Part shown: positions 28,814-37,268 of the stretch, in pieces
Layout: every line of letters starts with the position of its first letter
Numbering within the stretch: the stretch's first letter is position 1
Assembly: GCF_001580455.1 (NCBI RefSeq)
Contig: NZ_CP010951.1
Span: 2,108,001 to 2,172,000, forward strand
DNA length: 64,000 nt
Direction: 5' to 3'
From: Ramlibacter tataouinensis
GTDB lineage: Bacteria > Pseudomonadota > Gammaproteobacteria > Burkholderiales > Burkholderiaceae_C
Notes under the pieces: generated by a model
Database searches by the model: none
Seen by the model: the letters and a program-made list of their open reading frames with translations, nothing else
What the model was told of the DNA's origin: nothing
Program-made: the position numbers and the translations under genes

Positions 28814-29422
28814 TCAGATCTTGCCTTTGTGGCGCAGGCGGCTCAGCGTCTCGGGCGTCAGGTTCAGGTAGGAGGCCAGCTCCTTCTGCGGGATGCGGTC
28901 CACCAGGTCCGGGTGCTTGCGCACGAAACGGTGCACGCGGCCGGGCGAGTCCAGCAGGTGCAGGGTGATGGTGTGCGCCATGATCTCGCTCATCACGCCC
29001 ATCACGCAGAACTCGAAGGCGGCTTTCGCGCGCGGCCGCGACTCGAGGAACGAGGCCCATTCCGCCAGCGGCATGCGCGCGACCCGCGTCTTGGTGACGC
29101 ACACGATGCCGTAGGGCGTCGGCGTGCCCAGGCGCCATGCCGCGTAGCTGGTGTCCATGTCGCGTTCGGCGGCGAAGCGCAGGATCATCTCCTTGCCCTC
29201 CTGGTTGGCGACCACGCGCTTGAGGATGCCGTCGATGATGAAGTACTGCTCCATCTCGTGCACGCCCTGGTAAAGCAGGAACTCGCCCTTCTGCCCGTCG
29301 AAGATCGACAGGTGCTTCTCGAGCTCGGTGCGGTCCTGGTCATCGAGCTCTCTCAGGATCTCGTTCTGCTTCAACTGCAGGCGGATCACGTTGCGCTCGG
29401 GATGCTGGGCAAGGGTCGTCAT
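28814..29422 (-). CDS. Crp/Fnr-family regulator, candidate activator of the oxalate regulon
   Basis: A 202-residue regulator. The sensor beta-roll has GEFLLYQGVHEMEQYFIIDG and LKRVVANQEGKEMILRFAAE. A dimer helix and the HTH IPQKELASYLNLTPETLSRL follow. The ETLSR segment matches ETISR of FNR, whose Glu, Ser and Arg read the TTGA half-site. The window's repeated operator is TTGAC-N4-GTCAA, so this protein is the prime candidate to bind it. It has no N-terminal Fe-S cysteine cluster, so it should sense something other than oxygen by the FNR mechanism. Operator copy E starts 24 bp upstream of its ATG, which suggests autoregulation. The effector is unknown; oxalyl-CoA or another CoA ester is a guess. 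Confidence 0.85.
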   Translation of the reverse strand: MTTLAQHPERNVIRLQLKQNEILRELDDQDRTELEKHLSIFDGQKGEFLLYQGVHEMEQYFIIDGILKRVVANQEGKEMILRFAAERDMDTSYAAWRLGTPTPYGIVCVTKTRVARMPLAEWASFLESRPRAKAAFEFCVMGVMSEIMAHTITLHLLDSPGRVHRFVRKHPDLVDRIPQKELASYLNLTPETLSRLRHKGKI

Positions 29423-29432
29423 GTCAGTCCCG

Positions 29433-29488
29433 TTTTTATCGAATCTTGACCGCGGTCAACGGGGAATGGGCGAGGCCCGAATCATAGT
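29433..29488 (+). promoter_or_regulatory. Operator copy E with -10 element (oxc promoter; beside regulator gene)
   Basis: A T5 tract (29433-29437), ATCGAATC, the perfect palindrome TTGACCGCGGTCAA (29446-29459), and a -10 candidate CATAGT at 29483-29488 (37-bp offset). It drives oxc (ATG at 29529). The same palindrome lies within 24-37 bp of the divergent Crp/Fnr start codon. Binding there could repress the regulator's own gene. Confidence 0.72.
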
Positions 29489-29528
29489 CGCCCCACGCTG
29501 AGCAGACCCATCCCCCAGAAGGAGATCC

Positions 29529-31283
29529 ATGTCTTCCGTCCTCGACACACCCGCCGCGACCCTCCAGAAGATTGCCGCCGAACCGGCCGAACTCACGGAC
29601 GGTTTTCATCTCGTCATTGATGCGCTGAAGCTCAATGGCATCGACACCATCTACGGCCTGCCCGGCATCCCGATCACCGACCTGACGCGGATGGCGCAGG
29701 CCGAGGGGATGCGTGTCATCGCCTTCCGCCACGAACAGAACGCGGGCAACGCCGCGGCCGCGGCCGGCTTCCTGACGCAAAAGCCCGGCATCTGCCTCAC
29801 GGTGTCGGCGCCCGGCTTCCTCAATGGCCTGACGGCCCTGGCCAACGCCACCGTCAACTGCTTCCCGATGATCCTGATCAGCGGCTCGAGCGAGCGCGAG
29901 ATCGTCGACCTGGCGCAGGGCGACTATGAGGAAATGGACCAGCTCAACGTCGCCAAGCCGTTCTGCAAGGCCGCCTTCCGCATCACCTACGCGCACGACA
30001 TCGGCATCGGCATCGCACGGGCGATCCGCGCCGCCGTGTCCGGCCGCCCGGGCGGCGTCTACCTCGACCTGCCGGCCAAGCTGTTCTCGCAGACCATGGA
30101 AGCGCTGGCCGGCAGGAACTCGCTGGTCAAGGTGGTCGACCCCGCGCCGCGCCAGCTGCCCGCGCCCGACACCGTGAAGCGCGCGCTCGACGTGATCAAG
30201 GGCGCCAAGCGCCCGCTGATCCTGCTCGGCAAGGGCGCTGCCTATGCGCAGGCCGACGCCGAGATCCGCGCCTTCGTCGAGAAATCCGGCATTCCCTACC
30301 TGCCGATGTCGATGGCCAAGGGCCTGCTGCCCGACACCCATCCGCAGTCGGCGGCCGCCGCACGCTCCTACGTGCTGCAGGAGGCCGACGTGGTGGTGCT
30401 GGTCGGCGCGCGCCTGAACTGGCTGCTGTCGCACGGCAAGGGCAAGACCTGGGGGGCCGACAAGGGCCCGAAGAAGTTCGTGCAGATCGACATCGCGGCC
30501 ACCGAGATGGACAGCAACGTGCCGATCGACGCACCGCTGGTGGGCGACATCGGCTCCTGCGTGTCGGCCCTGGTCGCCGGCATCGGCGCGGGCTGGGCCA
30601 AGCCGCCGGCCGACTGGCTGGCCACGATCGCCGAACGAAAGGACAAGAACCTGTCGAAGATGGCCGCGCAGCTGGCGCAGAGCCCGTCGCCGATGAACTT
30701 CCACAGCGCGCTCGGCGCGATCCGCGAGATCGTCAAGCAGAACCCGGACGCCATGGTGGTGAACGAAGGCGCCAACACGCTGGACTTCGCGCGCAGCATC
30801 GTCGACATGTACCAGCCGCGCAAACGCCTGGACTGCGGCACCTGGGGCATCATGGGCATCGGCATGGGCTTCGCCGTCGCCGCCGCCGTCGAGACGGGCA
30901 AGCCGGTGATCGCGATCGAAGGCGACAGCGCCTTCGGCTTCTCCGGCATGGAGGTGGAAACGATCTGCCGCTACAACCTGCCGGTCTGCATCGTCGTGTT
31001 CAACAACAACGGCGTCTACAAGGGCACCGACAAGAACCCCAGCGGCACCGCCGACCCGGCGCCCACCGTGTTCGTCAAGGACTCGCGCTACGACCTGATG
31101 ATGGAGGCCTTCGGCGGCAAGGGCGTCACCGCCCGCACGCCGCAGGAGCTCACCCGCGCGATGGAGGAGGCGATCGCCAGTGGCCGCCCGACCCTCATCA
31201 ACGCCGTCATCGACGAGACCGCCGGCACCGAAAGCGGACGCATCACGAACCTCAATCCCGCCAAGGCGGCGACCAAGAAGTAA
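29529..31283 (+). CDS. oxc: Oxalyl-CoA decarboxylase
   Basis: A 584-residue ThDP enzyme that converts oxalyl-CoA to formyl-CoA and CO2. Family marks are NGIDTIYGLPGIPITDLTRM, RHEQNAGNAAAAAGFLTQ with the ThDP-activating glutamate, SAPGFLNGLTALANATVNC, SSEREIVDLAQGDYEEMDQL, and the ThDP/Mg motif GDSAFGFSGMEVE ending in NNNGVYKG. Length is close to the Oxalobacter enzyme. It is monocistronic: operator copy E in front, a strong terminator behind. Confidence 0.96.
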   Translation: MSSVLDTPAATLQKIAAEPAELTDGFHLVIDALKLNGIDTIYGLPGIPITDLTRMAQAEGMRVIAFRHEQNAGNAAAAAGFLTQKPGICLTVSAPGFLNGLTALANATVNCFPMILISGSSEREIVDLAQGDYEEMDQLNVAKPFCKAAFRITYAHDIGIGIARAIRAAVSGRPGGVYLDLPAKLFSQTMEALAGRNSLVKVVDPAPRQLPAPDTVKRALDVIKGAKRPLILLGKGAAYAQADAEIRAFVEKSGIPYLPMSMAKGLLPDTHPQSAAAARSYVLQEADVVVLVGARLNWLLSHGKGKTWGADKGPKKFVQIDIAATEMDSNVPIDAPLVGDIGSCVSALVAGIGAGWAKPPADWLATIAERKDKNLSKMAAQLAQSPSPMNFHSALGAIREIVKQNPDAMVVNEGANTLDFARSIVDMYQPRKRLDCGTWGIMGIGMGFAVAAAVETGKPVIAIEGDSAFGFSGMEVETICRYNLPVCIVVFNNNGVYKGTDKNPSGTADPAPTVFVKDSRYDLMMEAFGGKGVTARTPQELTRAMEEAIASGRPTLINAVIDETAGTESGRITNLNPAKAATKK

Positions 31284-31327
31284 GCCAAGAACGACAAGCG
31301 CAGGGACAAGCGACCAGAAAAAGAGGA

Positions 31328-31361
31328 AAGCGCCCGGAACGCAAGGTTCTGGGCGCTTTTT
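31328..31361 (+). terminator. Rho-independent terminator after oxc
   Basis: A 13-bp stem (AAGCGCCCGGAAC against GTTCTGGGCGCTT, one G-T pair), a GCAAG loop and a T-run. It lies 45 bp after the oxc stop and separates oxc from the TerC gene. Confidence 0.9.
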
Positions 31362-31394
31362 CCATATTCATAACAGAGCTGGAGTCACTACCTC

Positions 31395-32114
31395 ATGGAA
31401 ATGCTGCAAACGCCCGACTTCTGGATCGGGCTGGTCAAGATCATCTGGATCAACATCATCTTGTCGGGCGACAACGCCGTGGTGATCGCCATGGCGGCGC
31501 GCTCGCTGCCGCCGCACCAACAGCGCCAGGCCGTCCTCTGGGGCTCGGGCGCTGCCGTGGTCATGCGCATCGTGCTCACGGTGGTGGCGGTCCAGCTGCT
31601 GGCGCTGCCCTACCTGCAGATCGTCGGCGGCCTGCTGCTGCTGTGGATCGGGGTGCAACTGCTGGGTGAGGAGGACGACGACGATGAGGGCGAGGCCAAG
31701 AGCTACGGCTCGCTCAGCGCCGCCGTGCGCACCATCCTGATCGCCGACCTGGTGATGAGCCTGGACAACGTGATCGCGGTGGCCGCCGCGGCCCAGGGCA
31801 GCACCACGCTGCTCATCATCGGCCTGGCGATCAGCATCCCGCTGGTGATCTTCGGCAGCACGCTGATGATCAAGCTGATGGAGCGCTTCCCGGTCATCGT
31901 CGTGCTGGGTGCCGCCCTGATCGGCTGGGTGGGCGGCGAAACCATCGTCAGCGACGCCATCCTGAAAGACTACGCCACGGCCAACGGCTGGCTGCACTAT
32001 GCCGGCGCGGTGGCTGGGGCCGTGTGCGTGGTGGCGATCGGGAAGATGCTGAAGGCGCGTGCCCATGCCGCCCGCGCCGGGTTGCAGCAGAAGTTCTCGA
32101 CGAAATCGCTGTGA
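31395..32114 (+). CDS. TerC-family integral membrane protein (YjbE type)
   Basis: A 239-residue protein with about seven membrane helices. The two conserved acidic membrane motifs of the family are present: INIILSGDNAVVIAMAARSL near residue 20 and LIADLVMSLDNVIAVAAAAQ near 120. An acidic cytosolic loop EEDDDDEGE lies between. TerC/YjbE proteins are linked to metal (often manganese) export or metal loading at the membrane. GGAG lies 10 bp before the ATG. No operator copy or known riboswitch precedes it, so it is probably not part of the oxalate regulon. Confidence 0.85.
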   Translation: MEMLQTPDFWIGLVKIIWINIILSGDNAVVIAMAARSLPPHQQRQAVLWGSGAAVVMRIVLTVVAVQLLALPYLQIVGGLLLLWIGVQLLGEEDDDDEGEAKSYGSLSAAVRTILIADLVMSLDNVIAVAAAAQGSTTLLIIGLAISIPLVIFGSTLMIKLMERFPVIVVLGAALIGWVGGETIVSDAILKDYATANGWLHYAGAVAGAVCVVAIGKMLKARAHAARAGLQQKFSTKSL

Positions 32115-32185
32115 TCTCCCGTGGTCACCGTCGTGGATAAGGCTGCCTGATCCACGACAAAGGGCCAAGGGTTTACCCTAGTAAA

Positions 32186-32219
32186 ATGACTCCCAGTTCA
32201 TCCATTGACTGGGAGTCAT
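32186..32219. repeat. Perfect 12-bp inverted repeat (hairpin) before a small ORF
   Basis: ATGACTCCCAGT, a 10-nt loop, then ACTGGGAGTCAT. A smaller inverted repeat (TTTAC-CCTA-GTAAA) lies just upstream. There is no T-run, so it is more likely an RNA structure near the start of the small gene or a protein-binding site than a terminator. Confidence 0.7.
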
Positions 32220-32220
32220 C

Positions 32221-32457
32221 TTGCATACGTTCCATGCCCTGTACGAAGCCGCCCGATCGCCGCGCACGCGCCGCGTGCTCGACCGGCTGGCGCGGGAAGC
32301 TTCGGCCCTGATCGCCGCACTGCTGCGCCCCGGCAAGCTCGTCGCCGAGGTCGAGGCCATGCGCAAGCTGCACGTCGAGGCCAGCCGCATCGAAGCGACG
32401 CGGCCTGCGCGCGCGGCCGTGCTGCGCCACCAGGCTGCCAGGGTCGGGCTGAGCTGA
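32221..32457 (+). CDS. Possible small protein, 78 aa (TTG start)
   Basis: An open frame with typical high-GC codon use, encoding a basic helical protein (TFHALYEAARSPRTRRVLDR, ASALIAALLRPGKLVAEVEA, RKLHVEASRIEATRPARAAV). The only early start is TTG at 32221, directly after the hairpin; no clear ribosome-binding site is seen because the hairpin occupies that place. Two terminators follow. No family recognised. The transcript may instead be a structured small RNA. Confidence 0.4.
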   Translation: MHTFHALYEAARSPRTRRVLDRLAREASALIAALLRPGKLVAEVEAMRKLHVEASRIEATRPARAAVLRHQAARVGLS

Positions 32458-32461
32458 TCCC

Positions 32462-32488
32462 AAACGCCGTCCACCGCGACGGCGTTTT
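32462..32488 (+). terminator. Terminator hairpin 1 after small ORF
   Basis: AAACGCCGTC, a CACCGC loop, then GACGGCGTTT and TTC. A perfect 10-bp stem placed 5 bp after the stop of the 78-aa frame. Confidence 0.8.
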
Positions 32489-32506
32489 CATTCTGCACCG
32501 CGCGAA

Positions 32507-32540
32507 GGGCGCGGGAGAGGCAACTCTCCCGCGCCCTTTC
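32507..32540 (+). terminator. Terminator hairpin 2, before the tct promoter region
   Basis: GGGCGCGGGAGAG, a GCAA tetraloop, then CTCTCCCGCGCCC and TTTC. A perfect 13-bp stem. With hairpin 1 it insulates the following operator-controlled tct operon. Confidence 0.85.
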
Positions 32541-32592
32541 TCATTGCTGCATTGCAGCTCCCCGGCCATGGGCCGCTGCGCGATTCACGTTC

Positions 32593-32606
32593 TTGACAGC
32601 GGTCAA
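32593..32606. promoter_or_regulatory. Operator copy F: TTGACAGCGGTCAA
   Basis: The core palindrome is conserved with A at the first spacer base. It lies 51 bp upstream of copy G and has no convincing -10 at the 37-bp offset on either strand. It may be an auxiliary upstream site for the tct operon. Confidence 0.6.
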
Positions 32607-32643
32607 CGGCCAAAAAAATGCGCCGGCACGCGATTTCGAATTC

Positions 32644-32686
32644 TTGACTGCGGTCAACGGCGTTTTGAAAACGTCGGCTTGACCAT
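32644..32686 (+). promoter_or_regulatory. Operator copy G with -10 element (tctCBA promoter)
   Basis: The palindrome TTGACTGCGGTCAA (32644-32657), preceded by CGAATTC, and a -10 candidate GACCAT at 32681-32686 with the 37-bp offset. It faces tctC, whose ATG is at 32754. Confidence 0.68.
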
Positions 32687-32753
32687 CTGCCCACTCCACG
32701 ATGCCCGCATGTCGCGTGGTCGTTTCAATCGGAGCACTTCAGGAGACATCGCA

Positions 32754-33761
32754 ATGAAAGCAGCAAAAATCTCGCGCGCAATCATGGCAGCGTTCGGCTT
32801 CACCCTGGCAGCCGCCTCGCCCGCCTGGGCCTGGGAACCGAGCAAGCCCGTGGAGTTCGTCGTCCCCGCCGGCACCGGCGGCGGCGCCGACCAGATGGCG
32901 CGGCTCATCCAGGGGATCATCGTCAAGCACAAGCTGATGAAGGAGTCGATGGTCGTCGTCAACAAGTCGGGCGGCGCCGGTGCGGAAGGCTTCCTCGACA
33001 TCAAGAACGCCAAGGGCGACCCGCACAAGATCGTCATCACGCTGTCCAACCTGTTCACCACGCCCATGGCCACCGGTGTGCCCTTCAGCTGGAAGGACAT
33101 GACGCCGGTGTCGATGATGGCGCTCGACCAGTTCGTGCTGTGGGTGAACTCCAGCACGCCGTACAAGAACGCGGGCGAGTACGTCGCCGCCGTCAAGGCC
33201 GCCGGCCCGAACAAGTTCAAGATGGGCGGCACCGGTTCCAAGCAGGAAGACCAGATCATCACCGTCGGCCTCGAGAAGGCCACCGGCACCAAGTTCATCT
33301 ACGTGCCCTACAAGGGCGGCGGCGAAGTCGCGGTGCAGCTGGTGGGCAACCACATCAACTCCACGGTGAACAACCCGATCGAGGCCGTGGCCCAGTGGCG
33401 CTCCGGTTCGCTGCGGCCGCTGTGCGTGTTCGATGACGAGCGCATGCCCTACAAGGCCAAGGTCACCGACACCCAGTCCTGGAACGACATCCCCACCTGC
33501 AAGGAAGCGGGCGTGTCCACCGACTACGTGATGCTGCGCGGCATCTTCATGGCGCCCGGCGTGACGCCCGACCAGCTGAGCTACTACGTGGACCTGATGA
33601 AGAAGGTGCGCGAGACGCCCGACTGGAAGGAATACATGGAAAAGGGCGCCTTCAACACCACGGCCATGTCGGGCGCGGATTTCGGCAAGTGGCTCACCGC
33701 CGCCGAGGCCCAGCACCGCACGCTGATGACCGAAGCCGGCTTCATCGCACCCAAGCAATAA
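32754..33761 (+). CDS. tctC: TctC/Bug-family substrate-binding protein
   Basis: A 335-residue periplasmic protein with signal peptide (MKAAKISRAIMAAFGFTLAA, cleavage after AWA). The Bug fold is visible in VEFVVPAGTGGGADQMARL, VVVNKSGGAGAEGFLDIKNA, and FIYVPYKGGGEVAVQLVGNH. It delivers a carboxylate to the TctBA permease encoded next. Genes for the complete transporter lie between two operator copies and frc2, so oxalate is a strong candidate ligand (inference). AGGAGA precedes the ATG at 32754. Confidence 0.92.
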   Translation: MKAAKISRAIMAAFGFTLAAASPAWAWEPSKPVEFVVPAGTGGGADQMARLIQGIIVKHKLMKESMVVVNKSGGAGAEGFLDIKNAKGDPHKIVITLSNLFTTPMATGVPFSWKDMTPVSMMALDQFVLWVNSSTPYKNAGEYVAAVKAAGPNKFKMGGTGSKQEDQIITVGLEKATGTKFIYVPYKGGGEVAVQLVGNHINSTVNNPIEAVAQWRSGSLRPLCVFDDERMPYKAKVTDTQSWNDIPTCKEAGVSTDYVMLRGIFMAPGVTPDQLSYYVDLMKKVRETPDWKEYMEKGAFNTTAMSGADFGKWLTAAEAQHRTLMTEAGFIAPKQ

Positions 33762-33780
33762 CCCAGAGGCAAACCTGAAA

Positions 33781-34302
33781 ATGGCTAATGAAGATCCGCA
33801 CGGCGAGGAGGGCGCCGCCCTCGCCACCAATGCGAGTGTCGACGCCGTCGTCGCTGCCCTGCTCACCATCGTGGGCATGGTCGTCATGTTCGAGGCGCGT
33901 CGGCTCGGCGCGTCGTGGACCACCGACGGCCCGGGCCCGGGCTACTTTCCCTTCTACATCGGCGCCATCCTGACGATCGGCGGCCTGGGCATCCTGTACC
34001 AGGCGCTGCTGTCAAAGAACGCCGACAAGGGCAGCTTCGTCGACAAGGAGCAGCTGGGACGCGTGCTGTCCGTGCTGCTGCCCTCCATGGTGTACGTCGG
34101 GGCGATCATGGTGCTCGGGCAGTACGTCGCCTCGGCGATCTTCATTGCCGTCTTCATGGTGTGGCTCGGCAAGTATTCGATCGTCAAGAGCGTGCTGTTG
34201 GGCGTCATCGTCAACGCCTTCTTCTTCGCGATGTTCGAGGTCTGGTTCAAGGTGCCCCTGTTCAAGGGCGCGCTGAACCCGCTGGCCTTCCTCGGCTACT
34301 GA
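33781..34302 (+). CDS. tctB: Tripartite tricarboxylate transporter small permease TctB
   Basis: A 173-residue membrane protein with four predicted helices (VVAALLTIVGMVVMFEARRL, GPGYFPFYIGAILTIGG, LPSMVYVGAIMVLGQYVAS, VLLGVIVNAFFFAMFEVWF). The GPGYFPF motif is typical of TctB. It lies 19 bp after tctC and 34 bp before tctA. Confidence 0.9.
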   Translation: MANEDPHGEEGAALATNASVDAVVAALLTIVGMVVMFEARRLGASWTTDGPGPGYFPFYIGAILTIGGLGILYQALLSKNADKGSFVDKEQLGRVLSVLLPSMVYVGAIMVLGQYVASAIFIAVFMVWLGKYSIVKSVLLGVIVNAFFFAMFEVWFKVPLFKGALNPLAFLGY

Positions 34303-34336
34303 AGCCGCGCGCACATACCTTCCGGAGTCAAACAAA

Positions 34337-35869
34337 ATGGAAGAACTCTCAGCCCTGTTCCAGGGATTCGCGGTGGTGCTGACGCCCATGAACATCGGCC
34401 TGATGTTCGTGGGCATCACCCTCGGCGTGCTGATCGGCGTGCTGCCCGGCCTGGGCGGCGCCAACGGCGTGGCCATCCTGCTGCCGCTGACCTTCACGAT
34501 GTCGCCGACCTCGGCGATCGTGATGCTCTCCTGCATCTACTGGGGGGCGCTGTTCGGCGGCGCCATCACCTCGGTGCTGTTCAACATACCGGGCGAGCCC
34601 TGGTCGGTGGCCACCACTTTCGACGGCTATCCGCTGGCACAGAAGGGCAAGGCGGGCGAGGCGCTGACGGCGGCCTTCACCTCCTCCTTCATCGGCGCCT
34701 TCGTCGCGGTGCTGATGATCACCTTCCTCGCGCCGCTGGTCGCCAAGTTCGCGCTGAAGTTCGGTGCGCCCGAGTTCTTCTCGGTGTACCTCCTCACCTT
34801 CTGCAGCTTCGTCGGCATGGGCAAGGGCTCGCCGTTCAAGGTGCTGGTGTCCATGGCGCTGGGCTTTGCGCTGGCAGCGGTGGGCATGGACACGGTGACC
34901 GGCCAGCTTCGCCTGACCTTCGGCATCCCTGACCTGATGCGCGGCTTCGACTTCCTGATCGCGGTGATCGGCCTGTTCGGCATCGGCGAAATCCTGCAGT
35001 CGATGGAAGAAGGCCTGAGCTTCTCGGGCAAGTCCGCGCGCATCAACGCCAAGGTGGTGTGGGAGACCTGGAAGCAGCTGCCGCGCTACTGGGTGACCTC
35101 GGTGCGCAGCTCGCTGGTCGGCATGTGGATGGGCATCACCCCCGGCGGTGCCACCCCTGCGTCCTTCATGAGCTACGGGCTGGCCAAGAAGATGTCCAAG
35201 AACGGCGCGAACTTCGGCAAGGGCGAAGTCGAGGGCGTCGTGGCGCCCGAGACCGCCGCCCACGCGGCCGGCACCAGCGCGCTGCTGCCGATGCTGGCGC
35301 TGGGCATCCCGGGCTCGCCGACGGCGGCGGTGCTGCTGGGCGGCCTGCTGATCTGGGGCCTGCAGCCCGGACCGCTGCTGTTCGTCGAGCAGAAGGAGTT
35401 CGTCTGGGGCCTGATCGCCAGCATGTACCTGGGCAACCTGGCCGGCCTGTTCGTGGTGCTGTCGACGGTGCCGCTGTTCGCCTCGATCCTGCGCATCCCG
35501 TTCTCGATCATCGCGCCGGTGATCATCGTGATCTGCGCGATCGGCGCCTTCACGGTGCACAACGCGATGCTGGACATCTGGCTGATGCTGGCGTTCGGCG
35601 TGATCGGCTACGTGTTCAAGAAGCTGGACTACCCGCTGGCGCCGCTGGTGCTCGCACTGGTGCTGGGCGACAAGGCCGAGGACTCGTTCCGGCAGGCGAT
35701 GCTGGTCTCGCAAGGCGACGTGATGATCATGTGGGCCAACCCGCTGGTCGGCTCGATCACCACGCTGGCCCTGCTGATGCTGGCCTGGCCGCTGATCTCG
35801 AAGCTGGTCGCCCTGGTGCGTCGCGGCGGCAGCAAGGCGGCGTTCCCCGAGGAACAGCCGGTCGACTGA
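34337..35869 (+). CDS. tctA: Tripartite tricarboxylate transporter large permease TctA
   Basis: A 510-residue permease with about 11-12 helices. The TctA signature is GVLIGVLPGLGGANGVAILL near residue 35, with a second copy-like motif near 270-340 (GITPGGATPASFMSYGLAKK, LALGIPGSPTAAVLLGGLLI). With TctB it forms the secondary transporter for the TctC-bound solute. It is the last gene of the operon; frc2 has its own operator 23 bp after the stop. Confidence 0.94.
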   Translation: MEELSALFQGFAVVLTPMNIGLMFVGITLGVLIGVLPGLGGANGVAILLPLTFTMSPTSAIVMLSCIYWGALFGGAITSVLFNIPGEPWSVATTFDGYPLAQKGKAGEALTAAFTSSFIGAFVAVLMITFLAPLVAKFALKFGAPEFFSVYLLTFCSFVGMGKGSPFKVLVSMALGFALAAVGMDTVTGQLRLTFGIPDLMRGFDFLIAVIGLFGIGEILQSMEEGLSFSGKSARINAKVVWETWKQLPRYWVTSVRSSLVGMWMGITPGGATPASFMSYGLAKKMSKNGANFGKGEVEGVVAPETAAHAAGTSALLPMLALGIPGSPTAAVLLGGLLIWGLQPGPLLFVEQKEFVWGLIASMYLGNLAGLFVVLSTVPLFASILRIPFSIIAPVIIVICAIGAFTVHNAMLDIWLMLAFGVIGYVFKKLDYPLAPLVLALVLGDKAEDSFRQAMLVSQGDVMIMWANPLVGSITTLALLMLAWPLISKLVALVRRGGSKAAFPEEQPVD

Positions 35870-35880
35870 GCCCCACCCAG

Positions 35881-35935
35881 TTTTTTTGGAAATTGACCGC
35901 GGTCAACAGCGATCCGGGAACCCGGTTCCTACCAT
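35881..35935 (+). promoter_or_regulatory. Operator copy H with -10 element (frc2 promoter)
   Basis: A T7 tract (35881-35887), then the perfect palindrome TTGACCGCGGTCAA (35893-35906), then a -10 candidate TACCAT at 35930-35935 (37-bp offset). It faces frc2, whose GTG start is at 35984. Confidence 0.72.
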
Positions 35936-35983
35936 GGGTTTCCGGCGCTGCAGGGCCGATGCATTAACAAGGAGATTTTTACC

Positions 35984-37252
35984 GTGAGCAAACCACTGGC
36001 GGGCATCCGCATCATCGACTTCACCCACGTGCAGGCCGGGCCGGCCTGCACCCAACTGCTGGCATGGTTCGGCGCCGACGTGATCAAGGTGGAGCGCCCC
36101 GGCGCGGGCGACGTCACGCGCTCGCAGCTGCGTGACATCCCCGACGTCGACGCGCTGTACTTCACCATGCTCAACAGCAACAAGCGCTCGATCACGCTGG
36201 ACACCAAGACGCAAGACGGCAAGCGGGTGCTCGAGAAGATGATCAGCGAGTTCGACGTGCTGGTCGAGAACTTCGGCCCCGGCGCGCTGGACCGCATGGG
36301 CTTCACCTGGGAACGCATCCAGCAGCTCAATCCGAAGCTGATCCACGCGTCGGTCAAGGGCTTCAGTGAAGGCCACCACTACGAGGACCTGAAGGTCTAC
36401 GAAAACGTGGCGCAGTGCGCCGGCGGCGCCGCCTCGACCACCGGCTGGTGGAAGGGCGAGAACTCCCCGCCGACCATTTCGGCGGCGGCGCTCGGCGACA
36501 CCAACACCGGCATGCACCTGGCGATCGGCATCCTCACCGCGATCATCGGCCGCAACCAGACCGGCAAGGGCCAGAAGGTTGCCGTCTCGATGCAGGACGC
36601 CGTGCTGAACCTGTGCCGCGTGAAGATGCGCGACCAGCAGCGCCTGGAGAAGATCGGCTACCTCGAGGAGTACCCGCAGTACCCGCACGAGATGGAAGCC
36701 TTCGCCGACAAGGTGACGCCGCGCGGCGGCAACGCCGGCGGCGGCGGCCAGCCGGGCTGGATCCTGAAGTGCAAGGGCTGGGAAACCGACCCCAACGCCT
36801 ACATCTACTTCACGGTGCAGGGCCACGCCTGGGAACCGATCTGCGACGCGCTGGGCAAGCCCGAGTGGAAGACCGACCCGGCCTACACCACGCCGCGCGC
36901 CCGCCAGCCGCACATCGACGAAATCTTCGCCACCATCGAGAATTTCATCAAGGACAAGACCAAGTTCGAGGCGGTCGACATCTTCCGCAAGTACGACATC
37001 CCGTGCGCGCCGGTGCTCAGCATGAAGGAACTGCTGCGCGACGAGTCGCTGCGCAAGAGCGGCTCGATCGTCGAAGTGCCGCACAAGACGCGCGGCAGCT
37101 ACTACACGATCGGCAGCCCGATCAAGTTCTCGGACCTCAAGCCCGAAGTCACCGCCTCGCCGCTGCTCGGTGAGCACACCGACGAGGTGCTGGGCGAACT
37201 GGGCTATTCGAAGGACCAGATCGCCACCTTCCACGCCGTCGGCGTGGTCTGA
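35984..37252 (+). CDS. frc: Formyl-CoA:oxalate CoA-transferase (Frc), copy 2
   Basis: A 422-residue class III CoA-transferase, closely related to copy 1 and to Oxalobacter Frc. It has FTHVQAGPACTQLLAWFGAD, ENFGPGALDRMGFTWERIQQ, GDTNTG with the catalytic aspartate near residue 172, MQDAVLNLCRVKMRDQQRLE, and the intact tetraglycine loop GGNAGGGGQPGW. It keeps the canonical loop, so it is probably the main oxalate enzyme. A GTG start has AAGGAG 9-14 bp upstream. It has its own operator and terminator. Confidence 0.95.
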   Translation: MSKPLAGIRIIDFTHVQAGPACTQLLAWFGADVIKVERPGAGDVTRSQLRDIPDVDALYFTMLNSNKRSITLDTKTQDGKRVLEKMISEFDVLVENFGPGALDRMGFTWERIQQLNPKLIHASVKGFSEGHHYEDLKVYENVAQCAGGAASTTGWWKGENSPPTISAAALGDTNTGMHLAIGILTAIIGRNQTGKGQKVAVSMQDAVLNLCRVKMRDQQRLEKIGYLEEYPQYPHEMEAFADKVTPRGGNAGGGGQPGWILKCKGWETDPNAYIYFTVQGHAWEPICDALGKPEWKTDPAYTTPRARQPHIDEIFATIENFIKDKTKFEAVDIFRKYDIPCAPVLSMKELLRDESLRKSGSIVEVPHKTRGSYYTIGSPIKFSDLKPEVTASPLLGEHTDEVLGELGYSKDQIATFHAVGVV

Positions 37253-37268
37253 CCCCGGCGTCACCCGC

